DNA of 64,000 bases, taken from NCBI RefSeq assembly GCF_927798215.1, contig NZ_CAKMMW010000002.1, positions 1 through 64,000 on the forward strand. Direction: 5' to 3'. The first letter of the stretch is position 1; each line of letters starts with the position of its first letter. The DNA is from Paenibacillus_E allorhizoplanae. Its GTDB lineage: Bacteria > Bacillota > Bacilli > Paenibacillales > NBRC-103111. The notes under the pieces are model-generated. The model made no database searches and had not been told where the DNA came from. It was given only the letters and a program-made list of their open reading frames with translations. The position numbers and the translations under genes were made by a program. This document shows positions 8,279-17,537 of the stretch, piece after piece.

Positions 8279-9238
8279 TTAATTCAACCTCCGAATCGGT
8301 GTTCCGGATAAATAGGCTTCAATATCTTCTACCACTTGTTTGTAAAAGGCTTCATAATTCGCTTTTGCTACATAGCCAATATGTGGGGTTGTGAGTAGAT
8401 TCGGGAGTGACCGATAGATATCATCCTTGGGCAATGGTTCCACTTCGAACACATCTACCGCCGCTCCAGCGATCCATCCACCCTGCAAGGCTTCCGCGAG
8501 TGCGGCTTGATCCACGATTGGAGCTCGAGACGTATTGATCAAATAGGCCGATGGCCGCATTCGCTTCAGGTCTTCCGCACGAATTAACCCTCTTGTACGG
8601 TCACTTAATACCAGATGAATAGACACAAAATCACTGATCGCCAGCAGTTCCTCTTTAGAAGCCGCAAGTCCTACACCGACCTCATCGGCCCGCTCTTTCG
8701 TTAAATTTTGGCTCCAAGCTATCACATCCATGCCGAATGCCTGGCCAAACTTGGCAATCTTCGTACCCAAATTACCAAGTCCAATGACACCAAGCGTCTT
8801 GCCGTACAGATCTGCGCCAACCGTACTTTGCCATTGTCCATTGCGAACCGCATTGTGTTCCGTGACAATGTTACGCGCAAGGCCTAATAACAGTGCCCAC
8901 GTGAGTTCGGCTGTTGCATTGCCAGCTCCTCCCGTGCCGCAAACGATAATGCCTTGCGATGCAGCGGCGGTCATATCTACAGAAGCATTGCGCATCCCCG
9001 TCGTAATAAGCAGCTTCAACTTAGGAAGCCTTGCGAGCAACTCCGCGCGGAAAGGAGTCCGTTCACGCATAATGACGATAATTTCGCAGTCTGCGATCTG
9101 TTCAACCAGCTCATCGATGTGGTCGATATGTCGATCGATCCGAGTGACCTCCACCTTATCCATAATCTGCGACCAATCCGCAGAGGTCAGTGCTACTTGC
9201 TGGTAATCATCTAGTATCGCACAACGTAGTTTCATCAT
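8279..9238 (-). CDS. D-2-hydroxyacid dehydrogenase family protein (NAD-binding)
   Basis: A 319-residue two-domain dehydrogenase. The Rossmann motif VIGLGNLG lies near residues 147-154. The catalytic arginine sits in NTSRAPIVDQ near 232, a glutamate in DVFEVEPLP near 262, and the histidine in TPHIGY near 284, so the Arg-Glu-His set is complete. The family reduces 2-keto acids or oxidises D-2-hydroxyacids (phosphoglycerate, glyoxylate, lactate and others); the substrate here is not readable from sequence. AAGGAG precedes the start by eight bases. It lies 18 bases after the GH43-like gene and ahead of a strong terminator, so the two form a small operon, probably for sugar or uronate use. Confidence 0.88.
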   Translation of the reverse strand: MMKLRCAILDDYQQVALTSADWSQIMDKVEVTRIDRHIDHIDELVEQIADCEIIVIMRERTPFRAELLARLPKLKLLITTGMRNASVDMTAAASQGIIVCGTGGAGNATAELTWALLLGLARNIVTEHNAVRNGQWQSTVGADLYGKTLGVIGLGNLGTKIAKFGQAFGMDVIAWSQNLTKERADEVGVGLAASKEELLAISDFVSIHLVLSDRTRGLIRAEDLKRMRPSAYLINTSRAPIVDQAALAEALQGGWIAGAAVDVFEVEPLPKDDIYRSLPNLLTTPHIGYVAKANYEAFYKQVVEDIEAYLSGTPIRRLN

Positions 9239-9256
9239 AACGATATCTCCTTCGTA

Positions 9257-10240
9257 TTAATCTAATTGGCGAACCACTTTGAAGCTATCTCCTGTGTCTG
9301 CCATTTCGAACAATTTGCACCTTGATTTAGGCATTTGAAAAGGTTGATGAAGGATCAGCATCCAGATTCCTTCAAATGTCTGGAACATCATCCCGTGACC
9401 ACTGTCCTCCTTCACAAGTGGAGGAAGCTGTTCCCATGGACCTTGCAAATAACCGGTAATCGACCGGGCGATGGTTTGCACATAATTGCCTGCCTGATAA
9501 CTGGACCAAAGCATTATCAACTGACCACCTGAAGTACGATACAATTGACAACCGTCCGTGACATAAACACGAATGTCGCCTTCGGGGAGTGCCTCTTCGT
9601 TATCCCAAAGCGCTTCCGAGCCGTTGAACAAATGAATCGGTTCGCCAACTGCTTCAGATAGATCGTCCTTCAACCGCACAGCTTCAATCGTACCATCAAT
9701 GGTTTGAATCCACTCATGACAATATACCATCCAAGGTATTTCATCATCATCCACATATAAAGTTCCGTCAAGTGTCATCATCGTTTCTGGAAGAACATGG
9801 GATTCGTCATTTAACAATTGAAAAGGCCCTTCCAGTAAATCACTAACGGCAATTACGGACCCTCTCCAATGCTTGGAATACCCTTGAATCGGTTCTCCAT
9901 CTAATTGTCTGTCATTATTATGTAAGGTGACGAACAGATAGAAGCGCCCCTTGTACGCATGCACTTCTGGTGCCCAAGCGCCATGCTGCGGATGAGCCCA
10001 ACATCCTTCAGGAACGGTGAATACGATATAGGGACCTTCCCATTCGGATAAATTCGTGCTTTTATACGTGAGGACACCATACCCTTCCATCCCATGTAAC
10101 TTTGGAGACCCTCCCGTGTACAAATAATATACGCCATTATCCTTATCGGCAAAAACGAAAGGGTCGTGTGCAGGAATGTCGGATAGTTGTAGTCCTTTTT
10201 GTGGATTATTTACATCACAGGCTAAATTGTATACAGGCAT
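9257..10240 (-). CDS. Glycoside hydrolase family 43-like protein
   Basis: A 327-residue protein with the five-bladed beta-propeller pattern of GH43/GH62-type enzymes. The N-terminal block AHDPFVFADKDNGVYYLY (from about residue 24) contains the first acidic residue. WAPEVHAYKGRFYLFVT lies near 95, LDGTLYVDDD near 155, and VYCHEW near 170 could supply the acid residue. Such enzymes release arabinose, xylose or related sugars. No signal peptide is seen, so it probably acts on short oligosaccharides in the cytoplasm. GGAG lies eight bases before the ATG. It is the promoter-proximal gene of a pair with the D-2-hydroxyacid dehydrogenase. Specificity is unknown. Confidence 0.82.
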   Translation of the reverse strand: MPVYNLACDVNNPQKGLQLSDIPAHDPFVFADKDNGVYYLYTGGSPKLHGMEGYGVLTYKSTNLSEWEGPYIVFTVPEGCWAHPQHGAWAPEVHAYKGRFYLFVTLHNNDRQLDGEPIQGYSKHWRGSVIAVSDLLEGPFQLLNDESHVLPETMMTLDGTLYVDDDEIPWMVYCHEWIQTIDGTIEAVRLKDDLSEAVGEPIHLFNGSEALWDNEEALPEGDIRVYVTDGCQLYRTSGGQLIMLWSSYQAGNYVQTIARSITGYLQGPWEQLPPLVKEDSGHGMMFQTFEGIWMLILHQPFQMPKSRCKLFEMADTGDSFKVVRQLD

Positions 10241-10285
10241 ATGAAATCAACTCCGTTATAAGGTGTGATCATGTAAGGATATGCT

Positions 10286-10795
10286 CTACTCTTTTTGGGC
10301 CAATTCAATCATAGATTGGATGAATGGTGCTTTCATTTGCGTATACGTCGCTCTATCTTCAACATACATGGAAGCAAGATGCTTTTTGAGCTCGGCATAA
10401 GCTGCTGCTTGCTCAGGATGGCTTCTAAGATAATTCCTGAATAGAAGATTATTGCGCCATTCATCACTACTTTGTTCATAAACATGAAGGTGATGTGTGC
10501 CCTTCTTCCGCTCCCCCTTACGAAAAAACCTACGATTGGGAAATTCTAAGTTGGGAACATATACATACTCTAGTGTTCTTAATGGTTCTACAAACAGGTC
10601 TGTTTCGTCCAGATTCTTCACACTAATCGCGATATCTAGGATCGGCTTGGAAGGCATCCCCATGATTGAGGTGCTTCCGATATGCTCGATTTGAATGGCA
10701 TTGCTCGGTAACATTTGCGATATCTTCTTTTTCTCACTCTCGAACTCTTGGATCCAATCTGAATTATAAGCTACGATGACAACTTCTTGTACCAC
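10286..10795 (-). CDS. GrpB/UPF0157 nucleotidyltransferase-like protein
   Basis: About 169 residues. The family hallmarks are present: VAYNSDWIQEFESEKKKI at the start, then IEHIGSTSIMGMPSKPILDI, in which GS and the downstream Asp resemble the nucleotidyltransferase active site, and RRFFRKGERKKGTHHLHVY. GrpB proteins are often annotated as dephospho-CoA kinase related, but their function is not settled. An in-frame ATG two codons upstream directly abuts the AGGAGG site with no spacer, so I chose the GTG at 10795, which has a six-base spacer. It stands alone on the minus strand between the GH43 gene and the Nif3-like gene. Confidence 0.87.
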   Translation of the reverse strand: MVQEVVIVAYNSDWIQEFESEKKKISQMLPSNAIQIEHIGSTSIMGMPSKPILDIAISVKNLDETDLFVEPLRTLEYVYVPNLEFPNRRFFRKGERKKGTHHLHVYEQSSDEWRNNLLFRNYLRSHPEQAAAYAELKKHLASMYVEDRATYTQMKAPFIQSMIELAQKE

Positions 10796-10837
10796 TTGCA
10801 TCCTCCTTTCCTTTTCGAAACAAAGACTTCGCTCTGC

Positions 10838-11632
10838 TTATAATACTTGAAAAACCGGTCTTTCTTTCACATAGTGAAGAGGAATCTCTGGATATATGTT
10901 TCTTAGTTTATTTGCCAGGAATTCCATTCCAGGCTCTTCACTCTCCGCATGACCAAGCACGATTAATGCCTTATGTCTTCCTTGATAGACAGCATCCCTT
11001 ACATATTCAGGCGTTTCCCATTCAGGACCTTCCCCATAAATAATTAGGTCAAGTTGCTCTCTTTCAAATAGTGGAAGCGCATTCTGACTACCACCACGAT
11101 AACCTGCTAGTAGGCCGATTTTTGAACACAGCAGTTCACGATCGCCATGTGCGCGTACGAAGCTAATTCCAAGGCGTTTCTTCACATGCTCTGCGATATT
11201 GAATACGGTTTCAGTGGGGATATGCACGATAGAGTATGCAGGATGATGCTCTTGTACGTAAGGCATCCAATCGAGAGTCTGAATCAATCCTTCCATGACA
11301 CCATCTGGTGTATAGCGGTGCAAGTAATCGTGGAATCGAAATAACGCAATACCCGATGATTCCAGAAGTCGACGCTTATCCTCATAGACAGGATCGTCTT
11401 TTAGTTTGGACGTATCATCATGGTGCGAAAAAAAGGGTGCTTCGTGTGCAATAATAAGATTCGCTCCCAGGCTAATCGCTTGCTCAATAACAAATTGTGT
11501 CGGCATGAAGGCCGTCACAATACCGGTCACCTCGGTGTCAGGATGACCAAACTTCAGGGTATCGACAGTTTGCTCAAGCCTTGCGACCGGGGAGATTAAC
11601 GCATCGATAACTGTTTGTATGTTTACACGCAT
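10838..11632 (-). CDS. Nif3-like dinuclear metal centre protein (short form)
   Basis: 264 residues. The N-terminal TVIDALISPVARLEQTVDTLKFG and the metal-binding LGANLIIAHEAPFFSHHD resemble NIF3/YqfO proteins, although the usual HHP is here HEAP. The C-terminal block LIVLGHAESEEPGME supplies the second His/Glu pair. Family members are toroidal metal proteins, sometimes annotated as GTP cyclohydrolase I type 2, with unresolved activity. The insertion domain of longer YqfO proteins is missing. GAGGG lies about seven bases before the ATG. A decayed acetyltransferase fragment lies upstream on the same strand. Confidence 0.8.
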   Translation of the reverse strand: MRVNIQTVIDALISPVARLEQTVDTLKFGHPDTEVTGIVTAFMPTQFVIEQAISLGANLIIAHEAPFFSHHDDTSKLKDDPVYEDKRRLLESSGIALFRFHDYLHRYTPDGVMEGLIQTLDWMPYVQEHHPAYSIVHIPTETVFNIAEHVKKRLGISFVRAHGDRELLCSKIGLLAGYRGGSQNALPLFEREQLDLIIYGEGPEWETPEYVRDAVYQGRHKALIVLGHAESEEPGMEFLANKLRNIYPEIPLHYVKERPVFQVL

Positions 11633-11698
11633 CGTTTGTCCCTCTACTCCTTCATGGATTTGTGCTGATTCATTAATAAATATTTTTTAAATCCCTTG

Positions 11699-11779
11699 CT
11701 AATTGAACCGATAGAGTCCGAATAGTTGATCTCGATCTGTTTTTTCTGCTTCACGAATCAAATGTATCAGACGCTCATT
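11699..11779 (-). pseudogene. Remnant of a GNAT-acetyltransferase-like gene
   Basis: A GGAGG site is followed by an ATG at 11779 that meets a stop after three codons. Shifted by two bases, the frame reads IREAEKTDRDQLFGLYRF before a TAG at 11701-11699, which resembles the N-terminal beta-alpha segment of GNAT acetyltransferases. The signal plus frameshift and truncation suggest gene decay. The match is only about 20 residues long, so this is tentative. The rest of 11633-11993 shows no gene. Confidence 0.35.
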
Positions 11780-11993
11780 TTATCCTCCATGTCGAATTAT
11801 ATTTCTCGTTGTTTGCATACAAACACCTAAGTTGAATGATCTCCTTAAGTGGGATTAGTTAACTATTCGTTGTCTTATAAATATTTCCTTTGTCGTCAGC
11901 CCCCTTAAATCGACAACTGAACAAGAATACTATACAGACGTGAATGCCACCTCCCCACCAAGCCTGATTATAATTCAAAGGAGGAAACAAGTA

Positions 11994-13040
11994 ATGTTCA
12001 AACAGTTCGATAAGTTATTTGGGATAGATTTAGGTACTTCCAACACCGTTATTTTCGAAAAGGGTAAAGGTATTGTGCTGAATGAACCCTCCGTCGTCGC
12101 ATTTGATCACCAAACAGGTGAATTAATAGCTGCAGGATCCGAAGCGCAAGCGATGATTGGACGAGCGCCTGCGCATGTGGATATCACGTATCCATTAATA
12201 CATGGTGTCATCGCTAATTTTGACAAGACCAGCACGATGCTGAACTATTTTATAAAAAAAATTCAAGGTAGACCTTCTTTTCTTCGTAGTTCGCAAATTT
12301 ACATTACGGTGCCGTGTGGCATTACGAACGTGCAAAAACGAGCGATTGAAGAAACCATCGTTCATCGGGGTGCCAAAAAAGCGATTGCAATCGAAGAACC
12401 TATCGCAGCGGCGCTTGGCGCTGGACTTATGCTAGACGAACCTATCGGTCATCTAGTCCTCGATATTGGTGGCGGAACCTGTCAAGTAGCCGTATTGTCA
12501 CTTGGTGGCATCGTCGCAAGTCATACGATCAACCGAGGTGGCCTTTCGATCGATCGCGATATTATGGATTATGTGAAACGTCAATATAACATGGAAATCG
12601 GTGAACGAACCGCGGAGCTTATAAAAATGCAAATCGGAACTGCCACCCTTTCAGCGGAAGAACGCTCTATAGAGATCCGTGGACGTGATTTGGTTCATGG
12701 ATTACCTCGCTCTATCCGCTTGGTCTCAAGTGAAATCTATACGGTGGTTAATGAATTCTTGGATGCCTTGATCGAGGCGATCAGAGCAACGTTAGAGCTT
12801 TGTCCACCAGAGCTGGCGGGCGATGTCATGGAACAAGGCATCTTGCTTTGTGGAGGCGGTGCATTGCTTGAGGGAATCGATGAACGTATTCGTGCGGAAA
12901 CTGGGGTTGCAGTACATATCGCGGAACATCCACTCGAATGCACAGCGCTAGGAACAGGATTAATGCTTGGCGTGTACAGAACGAAAAGCAAACCACTCAT
13001 GCAGCAAGACTCGACTCAAGAACAAATCGCTGTTAGTTAA
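11994..13040 (+). CDS. mreB: MreB/Mbl family actin-like cell-shape protein
   Basis: 348 residues with the actin-like ATPase signature: GIDLGTSNTVIFEKGKGIV (phosphate 1), VLDIGGGTCQVAVLSLGGIV (phosphate 2) and ILLCGGGALLEGIDERI (adenosine). MreB-family filaments guide the elongation machinery of the cell wall at the membrane. AAAGGAGG (11977-11984) fixes the start at 11994, although the frame is open 18 codons upstream. No mreC or mreD follows, so it is a stand-alone paralogue like Mbl or MreBH rather than the mreBCD gene. It ends at a strong bidirectional terminator. Confidence 0.9.
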   Translation: MFKQFDKLFGIDLGTSNTVIFEKGKGIVLNEPSVVAFDHQTGELIAAGSEAQAMIGRAPAHVDITYPLIHGVIANFDKTSTMLNYFIKKIQGRPSFLRSSQIYITVPCGITNVQKRAIEETIVHRGAKKAIAIEEPIAAALGAGLMLDEPIGHLVLDIGGGTCQVAVLSLGGIVASHTINRGGLSIDRDIMDYVKRQYNMEIGERTAELIKMQIGTATLSAEERSIEIRGRDLVHGLPRSIRLVSSEIYTVVNEFLDALIEAIRATLELCPPELAGDVMEQGILLCGGGALLEGIDERIRAETGVAVHIAEHPLECTALGTGLMLGVYRTKSKPLMQQDSTQEQIAVS

Positions 13041-13042
13041 TA

Positions 13043-13087
13043 AAAAAGCTTAGTCTGCGAGGCGATGGCCCTCAGACTAAGCTTTTT
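13043..13087. terminator. Bidirectional terminator between mreB and the histidine kinase
   Basis: A 15-bp perfect stem, AAAAAGCTTAGTCTG (13043-13057) with CAGACTAAGCTTTTT (13073-13087). It has T runs on both strands and serves the two convergent genes. Confidence 0.93.
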
Positions 13088-13089
13088 GG

Positions 13090-14484
13090 TTATACGGACC
13101 AGAGTGGCATGATCACCTTCAGTTCCGTACCTTCTGCCGTACTATTTACGATTTCAATATAACCGCCATGTGAGTTAATAATGCGTTGCGAAATCGACAA
13201 TCCCAAACCCATACCTGTTTTTTTGGTTGTATGGAATGGTGTGAAAATGTGATCCCATTCATCTGGATGAATACCAGAGCCAGTGTCTGTTATTAGGATA
13301 TGAATCTCATTATTCTTCGTATAGTAGTCAATCTTGAGAACTTTACGAGCTGATTTCTCCATGGCATCAATACTATTATTAATTAAATTAATGAGGACTT
13401 GTCTGACTTTATCTCGATCTATCGAAACGATGATATTTTTATGCGAATTGAATTCAATGTTTACGTTCTTTTCTTTCGTACGTATGGAAGTCAAGGCAAT
13501 GGATTCGTTAAGAACATCCAGAATGTCAGCTTCCTCCGTTTGAATTTTGCCACTTTTGATAAAATGATTATAGTTCGTAAGGATACTGTTCATATGGTCG
13601 CCAGCAATGCCAATATGATTAATCATTCCTTTGGCGCTGCCATCCAATTCCTCATTGCGTGATAAGAGGTCGGAATAACCTTTCACAACCGTAAGCGGAT
13701 TATTAATTTCATGAATGAGTCCAGAAGTCGATATTTCAATTTGTTCTTCTTTCTCTTTCCTTTTCAAAATTTGAGAGGTGTCTCTTATCATTCTTGTACT
13801 CATATGAACAAAAATAAAGAAAATAATGATAGAAAACAACATGACGGCAATTTGGCTTGAATAAATGAAAGTCCCTGCTTGTAAATTCAATACGCCGATC
13901 ATATACGTTAAAAGAAAAGTAAGACTAAATAAAGTAAGGAAATTTCTCACATATTTATCTGTTACTTTTCTACTTGCAACTAACGTTAATAGAATGCTTA
14001 CTACTAATAATTTAATGTGGTTAACAAATAAGCTGCCCCATGCGCCATAAATGGGGTACAAGACGGTAACCTGATTACCGATGCCTTGAATCGACTTTAA
14101 TCCTAGTACACCAAGATCTGTCCAATTGATGATATAAATAAAGACAGACCACAAAACATACGCGCTAAGCGTATACTTATTTATGAGTAGATTCATCCAT
14201 TTCGCTTCATCTTTGGATAGATGTTTTAGTGAAATATAGCCAACATACAAAAATGCTGGAGGCAGCATAATCGAACCAATTCGCAGGAGCTGAAACAGAA
14301 ATAAGATAGAATCCGTTTTTATGACGTCGTTGCTATATAACACACTGACATCTAATTGCCATACACTCATGAAGAACATGAAAAGTACCATGGCATTGGT
14401 TAGTTTCGTTTTAAATAACATTTTGCACGACATACCTAAAAATAGAGGTACCAAGGACATAGCAGCCATTAGAATAAAATTCAT
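13090..14484 (-). CDS. Membrane sensor histidine kinase
   Basis: About 464 residues. The first 230 form roughly seven membrane segments, the first beginning FILMAAMSLVPLFLGMS. The cytoplasmic kinase core follows: H-box GLIHEINNPLTVVKGY with the phosphorylated His, N-box VLINLINNSIDAME, G1 DTGSGIHPDEWD and G2 GMGLGLSIS. ATG at 14484 is preferred over a GTG eight codons upstream because GTAGG lies eight bases before it. No response regulator is adjacent, so it is an orphan kinase. The ligand is unknown; its multi-pass sensor resembles 7TM receptor kinases. A terminator-like hairpin lies between its promoter and coding region. Confidence 0.9.
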   Translation of the reverse strand: MNFILMAAMSLVPLFLGMSCKMLFKTKLTNAMVLFMFFMSVWQLDVSVLYSNDVIKTDSILFLFQLLRIGSIMLPPAFLYVGYISLKHLSKDEAKWMNLLINKYTLSAYVLWSVFIYIINWTDLGVLGLKSIQGIGNQVTVLYPIYGAWGSLFVNHIKLLVVSILLTLVASRKVTDKYVRNFLTLFSLTFLLTYMIGVLNLQAGTFIYSSQIAVMLFSIIIFFIFVHMSTRMIRDTSQILKRKEKEEQIEISTSGLIHEINNPLTVVKGYSDLLSRNEELDGSAKGMINHIGIAGDHMNSILTNYNHFIKSGKIQTEEADILDVLNESIALTSIRTKEKNVNIEFNSHKNIIVSIDRDKVRQVLINLINNSIDAMEKSARKVLKIDYYTKNNEIHILITDTGSGIHPDEWDHIFTPFHTTKKTGMGLGLSISQRIINSHGGYIEIVNSTAEGTELKVIMPLWSV

Positions 14485-14569
14485 AAATGAACCTACTTTC
14501 AATATCACAATTGTTTGATAATTTCCGCATACGCCAAAGTTGTTATTGCGATATCTAGCACATTCCTTA

Positions 14570-14598
14570 AAAAAAGACCTACAACCATCGGTGGTTGT
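14570..14598 (-). terminator. Intrinsic terminator or attenuator upstream of the histidine kinase
   Basis: On the minus strand a 7-bp stem, ACAACCA with TGGTTGT (14581-14598), and a four-base loop are followed by a run of seven T. It can end the GGDEF transcript, but a good promoter (see 14623-14631) lies between that gene and the hairpin. It may therefore instead attenuate the kinase transcript or end a short RNA. Confidence 0.7.
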
Positions 14599-14622
14599 AA
14601 GCCAGTTGTTAGGACTCCGTGA

Positions 14623-14631
14623 ATTATAGCA
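14623..14631 (-). promoter_or_regulatory. Extended -10 promoter ahead of the hairpin
   Basis: The minus strand reads TGCTATAAT, a perfect extended -10. The -35 region is poor, as is usual for this class. Transcription would begin near 14616, only about 18 bases before the terminator stem. Confidence 0.5.
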
Positions 14632-14708
14632 TATATCTCACATCTCATGGAATAGGAGTTATTACACATATTTATGGAAAATGAATGCTGAACTGTGTGA
14701 CTTCCCTT

Positions 14709-15689
14709 TTAAAAAAATTGATATCCGTTCTTTCCATTTGCTTTAGCCCGGTACAAGGCATTATCCGCATTTTTAAGTAAAACTTTTAACAGATTGTTTT
14801 CACCTGCCGGATAAAGCACAATGCCTATGCTAACTGATAAATTGAACGCTTCTAACTGAGTATCCCACGTTGATAACCGTGAAAGCAATAAATCAGCTAG
14901 TTTACTAATTTCTACTCGGCTCGTGAGATCAACTAGATTAATAACGAATTCATCTCCCCCTAATCTAACCGCAAAACCTTGATGCAGCTGCACGAAATTC
15001 TCAAGTCTTAATGCGACTTCCCTCAATACTAAATCCCCAGTTTCGTGTCCATACAAGTCATTTATCTTCTTAAAACCATCCAAATCTAGAAACAACAAAG
15101 CGCCTCCAGTGGTAGAGCTTTCTTCGAAATATTTATAAAGAAACTGCCGATTATAGAGTCCCGTTAAGGAATCCCTGTAGGCAAGTCGTTCCAAATCTAA
15201 GTAATAGGAGAATAACTTAGCTATTCTTTGGAGCATGGTTATGCTCTTCTTGTTAATTTTTTTGGCATTTGTATGTACCGCACACAATGTCCCAAATGTA
15301 TCTCCATTTGACAGAATAATAGGAATCCCTAAATAGGAATTAATATTAGCCGCAACGAGTGCTTGTCTTAAATCATCTAAGTTCGCTTCTCTACTCATAT
15401 CTTCAAAAACTAAAGGTGCATTGTTCTCAAAATCAATTCGGTTACAAACCGTCTCGTTAATCTTAATAACCATACCCTCATTAATAGCGATCTTTTCATT
15501 AGATTCGGAAAGCTTTAATATGATTTGTTGTTTTTTGGTAAGAGAAGTCAAATAAATTAAACGGTCAGGCATCGTTTCTTTGGCCATCTCTAGAATATCT
15601 TTCGCAAGTTCATCAAAGTTTTTATAAAATTGCAATTCATTAAGTGGTATTAGAATCGTAATCACACTCCAAAATTTGAAATTAAGCAC
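14709..15689 (-). CDS. GAF-GGDEF diguanylate cyclase
   Basis: 326 residues. A GAF-like sensory domain fills about 20-160 (see YLGIPIILSNGDTFGTLCAV). The GGDEF domain starts at LAYRDSLTGLYNRQFL and has the intact active-site loop RLGGDEFVI, so c-di-GMP synthesis is expected. The start is uncertain: the longest frame opens at a GTG, and a GGAG lies just after it without a good ATG downstream. It lies between the chemoreceptor and the histidine kinase, all on the same strand. No transmembrane segment is evident, so the GAF domain probably reads a cytosolic ligand. Confidence 0.9.
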   Translation of the reverse strand: MLNFKFWSVITILIPLNELQFYKNFDELAKDILEMAKETMPDRLIYLTSLTKKQQIILKLSESNEKIAINEGMVIKINETVCNRIDFENNAPLVFEDMSREANLDDLRQALVAANINSYLGIPIILSNGDTFGTLCAVHTNAKKINKKSITMLQRIAKLFSYYLDLERLAYRDSLTGLYNRQFLYKYFEESSTTGGALLFLDLDGFKKINDLYGHETGDLVLREVALRLENFVQLHQGFAVRLGGDEFVINLVDLTSRVEISKLADLLLSRLSTWDTQLEAFNLSVSIGIVLYPAGENNLLKVLLKNADNALYRAKANGKNGYQFF

Positions 15690-15768
15690 ATATCCGATAT
15701 TTCGTTGTATTCAACAGTAAAAGACTTTACACCTGCTTGAAACAATCTTGCCTAACAATCGGATGCAA

Positions 15769-15801
15769 TAAAAAACGAGCCAACGCAATAAGCGTTAGCT
15801 C
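15769..15801 (-). terminator. Terminator of the chemoreceptor gene
   Basis: Minus-strand stem of about 10 bp (15777-15786 with 15792-15801, one mismatch) with a five-base loop, followed by six T. It lies 12 bases after the chemoreceptor stop. Confidence 0.88.
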
Positions 15802-15812
15802 ATATACTTCAA

Positions 15813-17501
15813 TTAAATGTGAAAACGTTGAATCTGGATATGTAATTCATCCGCTACCTGTGTTAGTGTTGCCGCATGTTCCATTGCGAGTTCTACCGTT
15901 TCTAATTGTTTTTGCACCATATCGGATACAAACTTCGTGTCTCTGCCAGTATGCTTACTAATTTCAGCTGCCTCGCTGAATGATGCATAGATTTGCTCTG
16001 ATCCCGCGGCCATCTGTTGTGAAACGCCGGATACTTCCAGTGTATTCTGAAAGATTAGCTGGATATCTGTTCGAATTTTCTCAAACATTTCTCCCGCATG
16101 CTCCATGCTAGTCAGACCCGCGCCAACCTCTACCCCGCCTTGATCCATTGCAACATCTGCCTCCGATAAGTCTGCTTGAATTTGCCCAATCAACTGCGTG
16201 ATATGTTCAGCCGATTGTGTGCTCTGACTAGCAAGCTTCCTAACCTCATCAGCTACAACTGCGAATCCTCTACCGTGCTCGCCAGCATGGGCAGCTTCTA
16301 TAGCTGCATTAAGTGCCAAAAGATTCGTCTGGTCGGCTACCTCTCGCATCCATGCAACCACCTGATAGATGGCTTGTGATTTCGCGTTCACTTTCTTCAC
16401 AGCTTGATTCGCGTGCTGCACCGATTCCGTAAGTGCATACATACCAGCTACCGCTGAGGCAATAGACTTGCTCCCCATCGTTGCTAGTGAAACAGATTGT
16501 TCCGATTGCATGGCCATCGTCGACATATGATCAGCGACACGTTGGATGTCTGATGCAATTTCCCCCATGGCAAACGAGCTCTCTTCGATCCCTTTGGCTT
16601 GCGAATTCGCCCCATCCGCCATATTCACGGCTTTCTGATCAATATCACGTGTAATCTTAGCAGTTTGTTCGGAAGACGTGACTAGATACTTTGTTGCTAA
16701 GTTAACTCTGTCAGCGGATTCCCTAACTTGATGAATGAGTCCTTGAATCATATCCATCATTTTATTAAAAGATTGAGCTAACTGGGCAATTTCATCTTTG
16801 CCTTGGATTTGAATGCGTTCACGTAAATCACCTGAACTTCCAGACAGCTCGTCCAGCTTCGATTTCACTCGGTTCATTCGAGAAAGGATATGCCTAGTTA
16901 CCCCCAATGCGATAAGCACAGCAATTAGTATAGAACATGCAAGCACCACCATTGCAATTGCGGATCGTTGCTTCACGAGAGTTGCCGTTTGAAGGGAACG
17001 TTTCTCGATATGCTGCTCCTGCAAGTGTTGAAATCGGTTTAATAATTCAGCAAAGTGTACTCGAAGTTCTGCATAATCACCTGCAAAAATGCGCAACGTC
17101 TGCGTTTTATCGCTAGCAGCGAGTTCCATCATTTTGGTTTCCAACTCAACCAATTTCACATTACCTGCATCCAAATCACGGAAGATCTGTTTCTCTTCTT
17201 CTGACTGTAGGAGGCTCACCGTTTCCTTGATATGGTTATCGATTTGTATGGCATAATTGTTATAAGTATCACTTTCTGATTTGTTTCGAGGATCAATAAT
17301 AATCCCTCTAACCGAATCCGTTAACCGGATATCTTCGTATCGTATTTGATTAGCCAAGTTTAGTAAATGAACGTCATCATGCGCAAATCGTTCAAATGAG
17401 GAAGACGTCTGACGAAGTGACGCATATAGAATGGAAAGCGAAATTAAAAATAATCCAACAATAACTCCAAATCCTAACAAAAGCTTTCTTCTAATCGTCA
17501 T
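15813..17501 (-). CDS. Methyl-accepting chemotaxis protein under ykkC-type riboswitch control
   Basis: 562 residues. Membrane segment 1 is near residues 10-28, and an extracellular helical domain of the four-helix-bundle type spans about 30-183. Membrane segment 2 (AIAMVVLACSILIAVLIALG) is near 185-204. A HAMP domain and a long signalling coiled coil follow, with the hairpin tip VADQTNLLALNAAIEAA and GRGFAVVADEVRKLA that contact CheA/CheW. GGAGGGG lies five bases before the ATG. The upstream leader holds a ykkC-class aptamer and an overlapping terminator, so full-length mRNA should depend on ligand, probably guanidine. No other chemotaxis gene is nearby. Whether the receptor itself senses guanidine cannot be told. 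Confidence 0.94.
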   Translation of the reverse strand: MTIRRKLLLGFGVIVGLFLISLSILYASLRQTSSSFERFAHDDVHLLNLANQIRYEDIRLTDSVRGIIIDPRNKSESDTYNNYAIQIDNHIKETVSLLQSEEEKQIFRDLDAGNVKLVELETKMMELAASDKTQTLRIFAGDYAELRVHFAELLNRFQHLQEQHIEKRSLQTATLVKQRSAIAMVVLACSILIAVLIALGVTRHILSRMNRVKSKLDELSGSSGDLRERIQIQGKDEIAQLAQSFNKMMDMIQGLIHQVRESADRVNLATKYLVTSSEQTAKITRDIDQKAVNMADGANSQAKGIEESSFAMGEIASDIQRVADHMSTMAMQSEQSVSLATMGSKSIASAVAGMYALTESVQHANQAVKKVNAKSQAIYQVVAWMREVADQTNLLALNAAIEAAHAGEHGRGFAVVADEVRKLASQSTQSAEHITQLIGQIQADLSEADVAMDQGGVEVGAGLTSMEHAGEMFEKIRTDIQLIFQNTLEVSGVSQQMAAGSEQIYASFSEAAEISKHTGRDTKFVSDMVQKQLETVELAMEHAATLTQVADELHIQIQRFHI

Positions 17502-17537
17502 CTGAACCCCTCCAATAAGTCACTTTATCCAAAGATA

